Shown one piece after another: positions 1-6,426 of a DNA stretch of 9,724 bases. Position 1 is the first letter of the stretch. Every line of letters starts with the position of its first letter. The notes below the pieces were generated by a model, which was not told the origin of the DNA, searched no databases, and saw nothing but the letters and a program-made list of their open reading frames with translations. The translations under genes were made by a program, and so were the position numbers. Origin of the DNA: Ignavibacteria bacterium. GTDB lineage: Bacteria > Bacteroidota > Ignavibacteria > Tepidaquicellales > OLB5. Where the stretch lies: NCBI GenBank assembly GCA_030835005.1, contig JAUQWT010000097.1:1-9724 (forward strand), given 5' to 3'.

Positions 1-1280
1 GTAATTGTAATGTATGAAAGCAGAAAGTAGGAAAATATATCGTGAATATCATAATTTATCGAATAGAATAAGCAGCCGAAGAATGTCAGTATTGTGAAGT
101 AAAATATCCTCGTGTTGAATCTGGAAAGGAAGTATATGCCGGGTAATGCAAGAAGAATTATCCCTGTGCCGAATTCACTCCAAAGTGACTGTGTGAATTT
201 CTTGAATTGTGCAAGTACTATTTCATTTGAGCCGGAGATGAGTAAGTATCCCAAAACACAAATTATAAGGAAGAAGGCAAAGTGCATATTCCTGTTCAGG
301 GTTTTCTGCTTCATAAGACCCCAAATACTCAGGCCAACGGTCGATCCCATAAGCAACAGGAACGCCGGTATTGAACCTTTCGCGCTGAATATCCACACAG
401 AAAACTGCTTGCCGGTAATGTGCCAGTAAAATTTTTCGAAGTTGTATGGATTGCCCCAGATCAATGTTGGATTCATGCCGGCTCTTATAGGCAGATATAG
501 ATAAACAGAAAATCCGATTGCAAAACAAATTGCCATGAATCCGAGGAGCTTCCATAATCTTTGCTTATCGAAAAGATTTGTATAGAAAAATAAGCTCAGG
601 CATGCCGGAGCGAGCAGAATTGTCGTTAAGTGATTTGTGAACGAAAGTCCAAGCAGAAATGCGAATATCAGGTAGTATTTATTTTCTGAAACAAAACTCC
701 CGCCCGGCTGAGTTTTCTTAGTGTTGAGAACTGCCTTCATGAAAACCAGCATTAATGTGATGAGGAAAAATACATGAAGGGGATAGACCTCAACGGAATT
801 AGCAGAAGCCCAGAATGTTTTGGAAAACGCCAGTGCGAGTGCTCCAAGTCCCGCCGCACCGTATGCAATAGCGTCGGGAATCTCGATCTGTTTGTTCTTT
901 GCCGCAGACTGGCTTTTTGTGTTTTTTGTCTGAGAGCCTTTTTTGGATTTATCTGTGTTTGGTTGTGCCTCGGTTTGCCTGTAATTTGCAAGCAGATATT
1001 TCACCAGCAAATAGAACATAAAGACTCCAAGCGTGCAGAAAAATGCGCTCATAACATTTAAGTTATAAACTTCACTCGAAGATATCGGTAAAAGAGTAAA
1101 CACATGTCCAATAATAGTAAATAGGGGATAACCCGTTGGGTGCGCTATTCCAAGAGTTGAAGCCACTGCAGCAAGCTCGCCGCTATCAATAAACCATACT
1201 GTCGGAGCCAGAGTCATCATGTAAACTGCAAATGCTATCAATGCCGCAATAAGTCCGAATATATATGTAGGTTTTTTCAA
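1..1280 (-). CDS. DUF2723 (GT-C-like) integral membrane protein, 3' end beyond window
   Basis: The frame is open for 426 codons and runs off the left edge, so the C-terminal part is missing. It begins at a TTG, either 1280 or the adjacent in-frame 1283. An in-frame TAG lies just upstream, and the first ATG (residue 21) would cut the first membrane helix, so a non-ATG start is needed. The N-terminus has a hydrophobic helix (about 5-24), then the family signature LAPTVWFIDSGE (residues 24-35, acidic pair D32/E35) and GIAHPTGYPLF (45-54). A second block is W157 to Y166 with E164-V-Y. Many further hydrophobic segments follow. A hydrophilic K/S/Q/N-rich loop (about 101-133) separates two helices. 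In the family, DUF2723 proteins are predicted GT-C-fold, polyprenyl-sugar-using glycosyltransferases; the eukaryotic member TMEM260 is an O-mannosyltransferase. The bacterial substrate is unknown, so the transferase role here is inference. Family assignment is firm; the exact start is less so. Confidence 0.88.
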   Translation of the reverse strand, partial: MKKPTYIFGLIAALIAFAVYMMTLAPTVWFIDSGELAAVASTLGIAHPTGYPLFTIIGHVFTLLPISSSEVYNLNVMSAFFCTLGVFMFYLLVKYLLANYRQTEAQPNTDKSKKGSQTKNTKSQSAAKNKQIEIPDAIAYGAAGLGALALAFSKTFWASANSVEVYPLHVFFLITLMLVFMKAVLNTKKTQPGGSFVSENKYYLIFAFLLGLSFTNHLTTILLAPACLSLFFYTNLFDKQRLWKLLGFMAICFAIGFSVYLYLPIRAGMNPTLIWGNPYNFEKFYWHITGKQFSVWIFSAKGSIPAFLLLMGSTVGLSIWGLMKQKTLNRNMHFAFFLIICVLGYLLISGSNEIVLAQFKKFTQSLWSEFGTGIILLALPGIYFLSRFNTRIFYFTILTFFGCLFYSINYDIHDIFSYFLLSYITI

Positions 1281-1290
1281 CAAAACCTAC
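1267..1290. repeat. Perfect 9-bp inverted repeat over the DUF2723 start codon
   Basis: GTAGGTTTT (1267-1275) and AAAACCTAC (1282-1290) are exact reverse complements around a 6-base loop. Both candidate TTG starts of the minus-strand DUF2723 gene (1283 and 1280) lie in or beside this hairpin. It has no T-tract that would make it a terminator of either strand's genes. It could lower translation initiation or mark a protein-binding site; either role is inference. Confidence 0.6.
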
Positions 1291-1297
1291 AAATATA
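1290..1297 (-). promoter_or_regulatory. Bacteroidota-type -7 element (TATATTTG) for the DUF2723 gene
   Basis: On the minus strand TATATTTG fits the TAnnTTTG -7 consensus of Bacteroidota primary-sigma promoters. I see no clear TTG -33 element at the usual 19-21 base distance. The element ends 6 bases before the first TTG start, so the transcript would have essentially no leader. The same 11-mer, TATATTTGTAG, precedes the response regulator gene at 6414. Confidence 0.45.
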
Positions 1298-1369
1298 CTT
1301 AGATTTTTGTTAATTTAAAGGTATTATAGAACCTTGTCTTTTTGGAGTGAATCAATTGGTAGATATTAT

Positions 1370-1423
1370 TCCTTTCCTGCGGAGGGGAGGCTCGCTTTAG
1401 CGAGTTTGGGAGGGTTGATCGCA
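1370..1423. repeat. Probable dispersed intergenic repeat with small hairpin
   Basis: This purine-rich, GC-richer patch sits in otherwise AT-rich spacer. It contains GGAGGGGAGG, a small hairpin CTCGC-TTTA-GCGAG (1391-1404) and GGGAGGG. It has no plausible reading frame. Composition unlike its surroundings and internal symmetry suggest a copy of a dispersed intergenic element, but only one copy is visible in the window. Confidence 0.35.
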
Positions 1424-1424
1424 T

Positions 1425-1451
1425 AAAAAAAGACGTCCCGGCGGGACGTCT
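1425..1451 (-). terminator. Rho-independent terminator after the CADD-family gene
   Basis: AGACGTCCC (1431-1439) and GGGACGTCT (1443-1451) form a perfect GC-rich 9-bp stem with a 3-base loop. Read on the minus strand it is followed directly by a run of seven T (complement of A 1425-1431). It lies about 43 bases past the stop codon at 1494. A second, weaker hairpin (AAAAAGCA 1456-1463 with TGCTTTTT 1469-1476) sits between the stop and this stem. Confidence 0.8.
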
Positions 1452-1493
1452 CTACAAAAAGCATTTTTTGCTTTTTGACTTTTTACTTGATGA

Positions 1494-2171
1494 TTAATTC
1501 ACATAAACCCCATCAAGCATCTGCCAGTATAAGCCGGCGGATTTCTCAACAGTGGCAAGTACGTTTTTCTGTTCTTCTTCTGTCTTACAGCTGTTTAAGA
1601 TTGCATCAAGCTCTGCCTTACTGTGATAAATATCTGCTTCATGATGAACTGCAAAGAACTCCAAAGCTTTTTCGCTATCTATATTATAGAATTTCTTCAA
1701 TCCTTCGATCTTAACTTTTGATACTTCCGGGATCTGTTTTTCATATCCGTATAATGCAGCAAGTCCGGTTTTGAAATCAGACGAGCGGCAAAGTTTATAA
1801 AACCCGTCAATTGAATTCTTTACTTCATCCACAACTTCAACATTTTCTGCTTCTTCAGCACTTACGCCAAGAGAATTTGCAAAGTTCATCCATAAAGCAG
1901 GATGGTCGCTGATACCAGTCTTGTAGCCGTCTTCATCAGCAATATTTTCTACAAGCATTTTTCTTATTTCGCCATCGGTGCAGTATGAGTGAACCGAGCT
2001 GACGAACATAGGAAAATGCTTCACAAAATGATAATACTGTTTTGCATAATCCTGCAATTCGCCGACTGTAAGTTTGCCCTCGTTCCACTTCTGGTAGAAT
2101 GGATGCTTTAATATACTTCTTTCCTCAAGGATACAATCAAGTTCCTTTATAAGCTGCTCGTTTGTTAACAT
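1494..2171 (-). CDS. CADD-family heme-oxygenase-fold protein, likely p-aminobenzoate synthase
   Basis: This 225-residue, probably soluble all-helical protein belongs to the TenA/PqqC/heme-oxygenase-like superfamily and most resembles CADD (Chlamydia protein associating with death domains). In Chlamydia and Nitrosomonas, members make p-aminobenzoate for folate from a tyrosine of the protein itself, using a dimetal centre. Visible motifs are QYYHFVKHFP (45-54), NIADED (76-81) with likely metal ligand E80, DHPALWMNFANSLG (89-102) with H90, YGYEKQIP (141-148) followed by K154 and GL, and FFAVHHEADIYHS (172-184) giving H176/D180/H183. E80 and H90 are separated by three more residues than I expect for the family. 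The start has a good AGGAG (2180-2184) 8 bases upstream. It follows the cytochrome gene by 60 bases on the same strand, so co-transcription is likely. A TenA-like thiaminase is less likely. The PABA role is inferred from motifs. Confidence 0.8.
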   Translation of the reverse strand: MLTNEQLIKELDCILEERSILKHPFYQKWNEGKLTVGELQDYAKQYYHFVKHFPMFVSSVHSYCTDGEIRKMLVENIADEDGYKTGISDHPALWMNFANSLGVSAEEAENVEVVDEVKNSIDGFYKLCRSSDFKTGLAALYGYEKQIPEVSKVKIEGLKKFYNIDSEKALEFFAVHHEADIYHSKAELDAILNSCKTEEEQKNVLATVEKSAGLYWQMLDGVYVN

Positions 2172-2231
2172 TTTCTTTTCTCCTGTTTATATAGTTTTGA
2201 TTCCTATTTACTATTTAATATTTTCTCTTTG

Positions 2232-2825
2232 TCACAGACCTTTTACATACTTTACAGCCGCCTGTATCTCTTCATCAGTTAACTTGCCTTTAAACGAAGG
2301 CATATCTTCATCATCATCAGTCTTTCCTTTTTTACCGTTTTCAATTATCTGCTTAAGCTGGTTATTGCTTTTGCTCTTGGTATCTCCCAAAGTTAGGTTT
2401 GGAACTCCCTCAACTTTTCCAGTACCATCTTTACCATGGCATTTAGCGCATTTTTTCGGCCATATTGCAGCAAAATCAACATTGGAAGTTTCCATCTTAG
2501 TCATTTCTTCTTTCTTCTTTTCCTCTTCCTTTTTCTTATCTTCTTCTTTCTTCTTTTCTTCTTCCTTCTTTTTCTCTTCTTCCTTTTTCTTATCTTCTTC
2601 TTTCTTCTTATCAGCCGTACTCAGTGAATCTTTTTTTTGCGTTTGCTGCTGTTGATTCTGCTGCTGAGTGTTCTGCTGTATTGTTTGCTGCTGTGAGGTT
2701 TTACTTGTATCTACATTAGGGATAGTCTCATCTTTTTTTCCGCATGAAGGAACAATAAACGATACTGCCCAGAATGATACCAGTAAAATGAAGGTTAATA
2801 TTTTAGCTTTCATTAAGTCTTTCAT
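2232..2825 (-). CDS. Lipoprotein-like monohaem c-type cytochrome with long K/E linker
   Basis: The 197-residue product starts with a signal-type hydrophobic stretch (about 6-27) ending in IVPSC. C28 is a plausible lipobox cysteine, though P at -2 is unusual. Next come a Q-rich segment (45-63) and a K/E-rich segment (73-107) of hexad units like KKKEEE/KKKEED. The C-terminal cytochrome c domain of about 80 residues has haem-attachment motif CAKCH (126-130), the VPNLTLG region, and DMPSFKGKLTDEEI, where M175 is the likely axial ligand. The protein should be a periplasmic or outer-membrane-tethered electron carrier with its haem domain on a flexible charged stalk. The start is uncertain: M1 and M5 are both possible, and GGGAG lies too far upstream (over 20 bases) to decide. 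The partner oxidoreductase is not in the window. Confidence 0.85.
   Translation of the reverse strand: MKDLMKAKILTFILLVSFWAVSFIVPSCGKKDETIPNVDTSKTSQQQTIQQNTQQQNQQQQTQKKDSLSTADKKKEEDKKKEEEKKKEEEKKKEEDKKKEEEKKKEEMTKMETSNVDFAAIWPKKCAKCHGKDGTGKVEGVPNLTLGDTKSKSNNQLKQIIENGKKGKTDDDEDMPSFKGKLTDEEIQAAVKYVKGL
2505..2609 (-). repeat. Low-complexity hexad repeat inside the cytochrome gene
   Basis: About 105 bases of near-pure purine (minus strand) encode imperfect six-residue units KKKEED, KKKEEE and KKKEE, residues about 73-107. The 18-base units are prone to slippage, so their number may vary between strains. The opposite strand gives Phe/Ser/Leu-rich frames that are not real genes. Confidence 0.8.
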
Positions 2826-3066
2826 GAAATTTGTTTATAAAATTCTCCCAATTTACAGATTGAAGCAGTAATATTCAATGCAAAGCATTTTTTGTTTCAT
2901 ATTGCCAATTTTAACTTTCTCTCTCTTTCTGCTTTATCCTAAAATTATATTCAAAAAAAAGTCATAAATTAAAAAACGAATATTTCAACCGTTTCTTTTA
3001 ATAAAATTTTAATTAAATTTATCCTTATTCCTAATAAAATTTTACTAATTTAGTGTTTATTACTAA

Positions 3067-3639
3067 ATGTATCTGATCATACTCGGGCCACCCGGCGCAG
3101 GCAAAGGTACGCAATCCGTTTTGCTGGCTAAGCTGCTTTCAATAAAGCATTTATCAACGGGTGAAATATTACGTAAAGCTGTCACAGAGGGTACTGAGCT
3201 CGGTCTAAAAGCTAAAGCCGTTATGGATGCCGGAAACCTTGTTTCTGATGACATTATGATTGGTATTATCAGGGATGCAATCTCAACGGATGATGCAAAA
3301 AATGGCTTCATTCTTGACGGTTTCCCCAGAACCCTTAAGCAGGCAGTTGAGTTAGATAAGATAATGATTGAACTGGGATATGAGGGCTTGAAAGTGATAA
3401 ATATCACTATAGATGATGACGAACTGGTTCGCAGAATGATCGGCAGAGGAAGGGTGGATGATAGCGCTGAAACGATAAAAAACCGGCTGAGTGTATACAA
3501 AGGCCAAACGGCACCTGTTAGAGAGCATTATATGCAAAAATCGGCTGTATTTGATATATATGGCATTGGAAACATTAACGATATTAACAATGAGATTGTT
3601 GCTCTTTTGAAAGGGAAAAAATTCAAGAATCAGGATTAA
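3067..3639 (+). CDS. adk: Adenylate kinase, short form
   Basis: This cytosolic enzyme converts ATP + AMP to 2 ADP. The 190-residue protein has the P-loop GPPGAGKGT (7-15, K13), the AMP-site segment HLSTGEILR (28-36), LVSDDI (58-63) and the signature FILDGFPRT (81-89) with R88. GRGRVDD (126-132) replaces the long LID, so this is the short (LID-truncated) type without zinc-binding cysteines. After the LID, NRLSVYKGQTAPVREHY carries the usual arginines. The length fits short bacterial Adk (about 185-195). No Shine-Dalgarno precedes the ATG; upstream is very AT-rich. The start is right because the P-loop begins at residue 7 as in homologues. The gene is divergent from the cytochrome gene across a 241-base AT-rich gap. 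Confidence 0.97.
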   Translation: MYLIILGPPGAGKGTQSVLLAKLLSIKHLSTGEILRKAVTEGTELGLKAKAVMDAGNLVSDDIMIGIIRDAISTDDAKNGFILDGFPRTLKQAVELDKIMIELGYEGLKVINITIDDDELVRRMIGRGRVDDSAETIKNRLSVYKGQTAPVREHYMQKSAVFDIYGIGNINDINNEIVALLKGKKFKNQD

Positions 3640-3662
3640 AAGTCTTAAAACTTCTTCAAATC

Positions 3663-3689
3663 ATAAAGAGGATTCATTATTCTCTTTAT
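3663..3689 (+). terminator. Possible weak terminator hairpin after adk
   Basis: ATAAAGAG (3663-3670) and CTCTTTAT (3682-3689) are exact reverse complements around an 11-base loop, 24 bases past the adk stop. There is no T-run after the stem, so it may be only an mRNA-end stabilising hairpin or chance in AT-rich sequence. Confidence 0.25.
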
Positions 3690-3716
3690 AATTAAGTTAA
3701 AATCAGCAATATTTGA

Positions 3717-3747
3717 TTGCAAATAATGAAAAATCAGTTTATCTTTG
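3717..3747 (+). promoter_or_regulatory. Bacteroidota-type promoter upstream of the STAS gene
   Basis: TATCTTTG (3740-3747) matches the TAnnTTTG -7 consensus. A TTG (3717-3719) lies exactly 20 bases upstream as the -33 element. Transcription would start near 3753, leaving a leader of about 40 bases. It probably serves the STAS-exbB-exbD-exbD series, since the gaps between those genes are short and hold no terminator. Confidence 0.55.
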
Positions 3748-3793
3748 CGTATTCATTCCTATTTTTTTAACATCTACAACTATATAATATAAT

Positions 3794-4147
3794 ATGAGTT
3801 CACACGTAAAAGAGACTTCATTGCAGGATGGCAAGATCATTGTACTAAAGCTGAAGGGCAATTTTGTGGGCGGCGATGAGACCGATGAGCTTCAAAATAC
3901 TATAAAAAAATTATCTGAAGAGGGAAATTTAAAGCTTGTTATCGATCTTGGTGAAGTGGCGTACTTAAACAGTTCGGCTCTTGGAGTGCTCATTTCTGCA
4001 CATGCAAATTATACAAAACGCGGCGGTAAAGTAAAACTCTGCCAGCTTAATAAGAATATAGAGAACTTGTTCGTAATAACAAAGCTCAGCCTTATTTTTG
4101 ATACTTACCAGTCGGAAATGGAAGCTGTTGCGGGATTCTCAGATTAA
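3794..4147 (+). CDS. STAS-domain anti-sigma factor antagonist (SpoIIAA/RsbV-like)
   Basis: This 117-residue single-domain protein has the STAS fold. KIIVLKLKGNFVGGDETDEL (14-33) is the first strand-helix block. LVIDLGEVAYLNSSALGVLI (48-67) is the diagnostic block; S60 lines up with the phosphorylated serine of SpoIIAA, and the usual preceding Asp is Asn (N59). GGKVKLCQLNKNIENLFVIT (77-96) completes the fold. In the family, the unphosphorylated protein binds a HPK-like anti-sigma kinase and frees its partner. No kinase or sigma gene is visible, so its partner is unknown. There is no Shine-Dalgarno. It precedes exbB by 53 bases on the same strand, so it may be co-transcribed with the proton-channel genes, but a functional link is inference. 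Confidence 0.9.
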   Translation: MSSHVKETSLQDGKIIVLKLKGNFVGGDETDELQNTIKKLSEEGNLKLVIDLGEVAYLNSSALGVLISAHANYTKRGGKVKLCQLNKNIENLFVITKLSLIFDTYQSEMEAVAGFSD

Positions 4148-4200
4148 AAATAAATATATAAAGAACTCAATAATCTATCTATTGGAGGTATAACTTAACT

Positions 4201-4977
4201 ATGAAACAATCCGTATTTATTACCATTGTCCTAGTAATAGCATTCGTGGTATCGCTTCTTATTTTTATGTTCGTCTTCGGCAGCCCGAATAATTTCAAGG
4301 GCGGAGATATGGTTGCAGGTACGCCTGTAAACGTATTTGGCCAGATCTATAAAGGCGGGCCGGTAGTTGTCGCGCTTATGACCATCAGCATTATGGTTAT
4401 TACTTTTATTATCGAAAGACAGCTTTCTCTTGGCAAAGCAAAAGGCCGCGGCCCTATTGAGCCGTTCGTAAAGAGAGTTCAGGCAATGGTTGTAGATAAT
4501 GATATAGATGGAGCAATTGCAGAGTGCAATAAACAGAAAGGCTCCATGGCGAATGTTCTTCGGCTTGCATTAGAAAGGTATAATGTAGTGAAGAACGATC
4601 CGATCGACGGCGAAAAGAAAATGGCCGAAGTTCAAAGAGCTATAGAAGAAGCTATGATGCTTGAAGTACCTCTTCTGGAAAGAAATCTTGTTGCGCTTTC
4701 TACTATCGCATCAATCTCGGTGTTAGTGGGTCTTTTTGGTACAGTTCTTGGTATGATACGTTCATTTCAGGCGCTTGCTACTGCAGGTACACCTAACGCA
4801 ACCGAGCTTTCAACCGGTATTTCCGAGGCGCTTATCAATACAGCTTTCGGTATATTCGGAGCAATTGTTGCCATCATTGGTTATAATTACTTCTCAACAA
4901 GAGTAAGCAACTTTACTTATATGATCGATGAAGCTACTTATAACATCATGCAGATATTGACTGTTAAATCCAAATAG
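4201..4977 (+). CDS. exbB: MotA/TolQ/ExbB proton channel family protein
   Basis: This 258-residue inner-membrane protein is the ExbB/TolQ subunit that, with ExbD/TolR, turns proton-motive force into mechanical work on an outer-membrane system. It has an extra N-terminal helix (about 5-27), a second helix (54-71), a cytoplasmic helical region, and the conserved channel helices about 162-185 (GLFGTVLGMIRSF, 177-189) and 207-231 (GISEALINTAFGIFG, 206-220). The conserved channel residues E209, T181 and T214 are present. GGAGG (4184-4188) lies 12 bases before the ATG, a rather long spacing shared by the next gene. Two ExbD genes follow. TolQ or a gliding-motor-like role cannot be excluded; the family is certain. 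Confidence 0.92.
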   Translation: MKQSVFITIVLVIAFVVSLLIFMFVFGSPNNFKGGDMVAGTPVNVFGQIYKGGPVVVALMTISIMVITFIIERQLSLGKAKGRGPIEPFVKRVQAMVVDNDIDGAIAECNKQKGSMANVLRLALERYNVVKNDPIDGEKKMAEVQRAIEEAMMLEVPLLERNLVALSTIASISVLVGLFGTVLGMIRSFQALATAGTPNATELSTGISEALINTAFGIFGAIVAIIGYNYFSTRVSNFTYMIDEATYNIMQILTVKSK

Positions 4978-5075
4978 TATTGCTTAAGAATTCATTGGTT
5001 TAAGCGGTAGAAACTAAAATTAAAAAATCTAAGTTTTTCCTTTTATAAGGATACTTTTGGAGGTAAAATAAAAAG

Positions 5076-5666
5076 ATGTCAGCAGTCAAAAAACGCAGAA
5101 GGCCGTCGCAGCAAATAGACATGACTCCGTACGTGGATGTTATCATGCTCATCTTAACATTCTTCATTTTAACTGCACAGTTCAAAGCAGAGCTGGCAGA
5201 AGATATTCAGGTAAAGCTGCCAAATTCAGGAAATGACACAACGAAGCTGCCTGAAAGGAATGTTATGACGCTTGTTATCAACCGCTTCGGGGATATATTT
5301 GCCGATGTAGATAATATCAAGGTTAGAGAAGATGTTCTTGGCGATCCTATCGGACTTGCAGCATATCATCCTGATAGCACTACACAACCCGGCTGGAATA
5401 ATCCGGCAAATCTAAATGATAAAGGGCAAATGAAGAGGCCTATAGTTGCATTTAAAGACAGGGAAAAATTCAAGAAGCTTTTGATTGATTTCAGGCTGTC
5501 ATCTAAGAGCAATGTCGGGAAAGATCTCAGGATTGTGGTTAAAGGCGATAAAGAATCAGATATTGGTGTTGTTCAGGACCTGATGGATATACTCAAAGAA
5601 ACCAAGAATACACGTTTTGCTTTTGTAACGGATCTTGAGCAGGAAGATACTAAAGAAAAGAAGTAG
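5076..5666 (+). CDS. exbD: ExbD/TolR family protein, first copy
   Basis: This 196-residue single-pass membrane protein has a short basic cytoplasmic N-terminus (KKRRR), the hallmark DMTPYVDVIMLILTFFI with the proton-carrying Asp at D21, one helix (about 20-36), and a periplasmic domain. It is longer than a typical ExbD (about 140). Part of the excess is a hydrophilic insert around residues 88-125, rich in P, N, D and G. The C-terminus is strongly charged. GGAGG (5059-5063) lies 12 bases upstream of the ATG. It follows exbB by 98 bases and precedes a second, divergent ExbD; the two probably co-assemble with the ExbB ring. What it energises (TonB, Tol-Pal or a lineage-specific machine) is not shown here. 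Confidence 0.92.
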   Translation: MSAVKKRRRPSQQIDMTPYVDVIMLILTFFILTAQFKAELAEDIQVKLPNSGNDTTKLPERNVMTLVINRFGDIFADVDNIKVREDVLGDPIGLAAYHPDSTTQPGWNNPANLNDKGQMKRPIVAFKDREKFKKLLIDFRLSSKSNVGKDLRIVVKGDKESDIGVVQDLMDILKETKNTRFAFVTDLEQEDTKEKK

Positions 5667-5732
5667 CTTGATCATCCGGTTTTTGTTTGAACGTTAAATT
5701 AAAACAAGAAGTTTTCAGGAGATATATAAAAA

Positions 5733-6260
5733 ATGGCAAGTGTAGATTCCGGCGATAGCGGCAGCGAAAAACGCGGCCGAAAAAAGAATAAATGGCAGCA
5801 AAGGAAACGCCTCGGGTTTCATATTGATATGACGCCATATGTTGACGTTATTATGCTGCTGCTTACATTCTTTATCATGACCTCTACTTTAAATCAGCCG
5901 CAGGTTATGCAGATTAACCTCCCGAAAGGTGACCAAACTGAAGTAGTAAAGGTTGATATGGGTAACGTGGTTTTCATCAGGGTCTCTGAAAAAGGGAATA
6001 TCGGACTATCAAAAGGTAAATCCGACGGAACCGAGGATCAGCCGATCAAGGTGAACCTTCAGCAAATGAAGCAGTATATTGAAGGCTGGGGAACTGCCAA
6101 TAAAGATATGATCATGATTCTGAAATTCCACAGGAAAGCAAAATATGATCTCATGATCAGTGTTCTTGATGAAATTAACCGAGCTGCAATTGAAAAACGT
6201 TACAGCTTTTCTAAAATGGAAGAGCCAGACTTTAAAGTACTTGAAGCTATAGGCGGGTAA
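5733..6260 (+). CDS. exbD: ExbD/TolR family protein, second copy
   Basis: This 175-residue protein has the same architecture as its neighbour: a longer basic, Gly/Ser-rich cytoplasmic N-terminus (1-30), then IDMTPYVDVIMLLLTFFIMT (31-50) with channel Asp D38, and a periplasmic domain with QINLPKGDQTE and a C-terminal half compatible with the TolR/ExbD fold. The membrane block is nearly identical to the first copy, but the periplasmic domains differ, which suggests old duplication and division of labour. AGGAG (5717-5721) lies 11 bases upstream. The gene follows the first copy by 66 bases and ends the operon at a strong terminator. No tonB follows. Confidence 0.92.
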   Translation: MASVDSGDSGSEKRGRKKNKWQQRKRLGFHIDMTPYVDVIMLLLTFFIMTSTLNQPQVMQINLPKGDQTEVVKVDMGNVVFIRVSEKGNIGLSKGKSDGTEDQPIKVNLQQMKQYIEGWGTANKDMIMILKFHRKAKYDLMISVLDEINRAAIEKRYSFSKMEEPDFKVLEAIGG

Positions 6261-6287
6261 TTTTTAAACGGATCGTTTCAAAGTTTG

Positions 6288-6319
6288 AGGCATTCATATT
6301 TCATATGAATGCCTTTTTT
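6288..6319 (+). terminator. Strong rho-independent terminator after the exbB-exbD-exbD series
   Basis: AGGCATTCATAT (6288-6299) pairs perfectly with ATATGAATGCCT (6303-6314) around TTC, a 12-bp stem followed by six T (6314-6319). It sits 28 bases after the second exbD stop and closes that transcription unit. Confidence 0.88.
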
Positions 6320-6351
6320 CATGTTCGAATTTGTGAGTTATTAGCTTTTTC

Positions 6352-6370
6352 AGCGGCAGGTTTTGCCGCT
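6352..6370. terminator. Second hairpin between exbD and the regulator gene
   Basis: AGCGGCA (6352-6358) and TGCCGCT (6364-6370) form a perfect GC-rich 7-bp stem with a 5-base loop. There is only a short T-tract on either strand, so it could be a back-up terminator or a regulatory hairpin upstream of the next gene. Its role is unproven. Confidence 0.35.
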
Positions 6371-6413
6371 TTCTATACCAATTATCAACCTGATTATTTC
6401 GATTATCTTAATT

Positions 6414-6421
6414 TATATTTG
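6414..6421 (+). promoter_or_regulatory. Bacteroidota-type -7 element abutting the regulator start
   Basis: TATATTTG fits TAnnTTTG and ends 5 bases before the ATG at 6427, with no clear TTG -33 element at the usual distance. If used, the mRNA would start at or within a base or two of the AUG, i.e. be leaderless. That agrees with the absence of any Shine-Dalgarno sequence. Confidence 0.5.
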
Positions 6422-6426
6422 TAGCT

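Noticed and set aside
114..121. Unusual first filter of KdpA (TNTNLQHY, residue positions), with Leu and His where I expect Trp and a small residue
   Set aside because: Probably a lineage-specific variant; the core threonines and asparagines are kept, and I cannot check an alignment. The coordinates given here are residues, corresponding to bases 8411-8434.
112..1061. Several 80-110 residue frames on both strands inside the DUF2723 gene
   Set aside because: The minus-strand DUF2723 frame is open throughout and carries family motifs; the others are shadows in different frames.
2197..2655. Plus-strand open frames rich in Ser/Phe/Leu opposite the cytochrome gene
   Set aside because: They are the complement of the purine-rich K/E repeat and have no start signal or recognisable domain; the minus-strand frame has CXXCH and a Met ligand.
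5052..5059. TACTTTTG, an exact TAnnTTTG match before the first exbD
   Set aside because: It overlaps the GGAGG ribosome binding site, lacks a TTG at the right distance, and use of it would remove the Shine-Dalgarno from the mRNA; chance match is more likely.
6303..6313. TTTCATATGAA-like half of the exbD terminator as a possible extra copy of the kdp dyad
   Set aside because: Spacing between the half-sites differs from TTTCA-nnn-TGAAA and the sequence is fully explained as a terminator stem.
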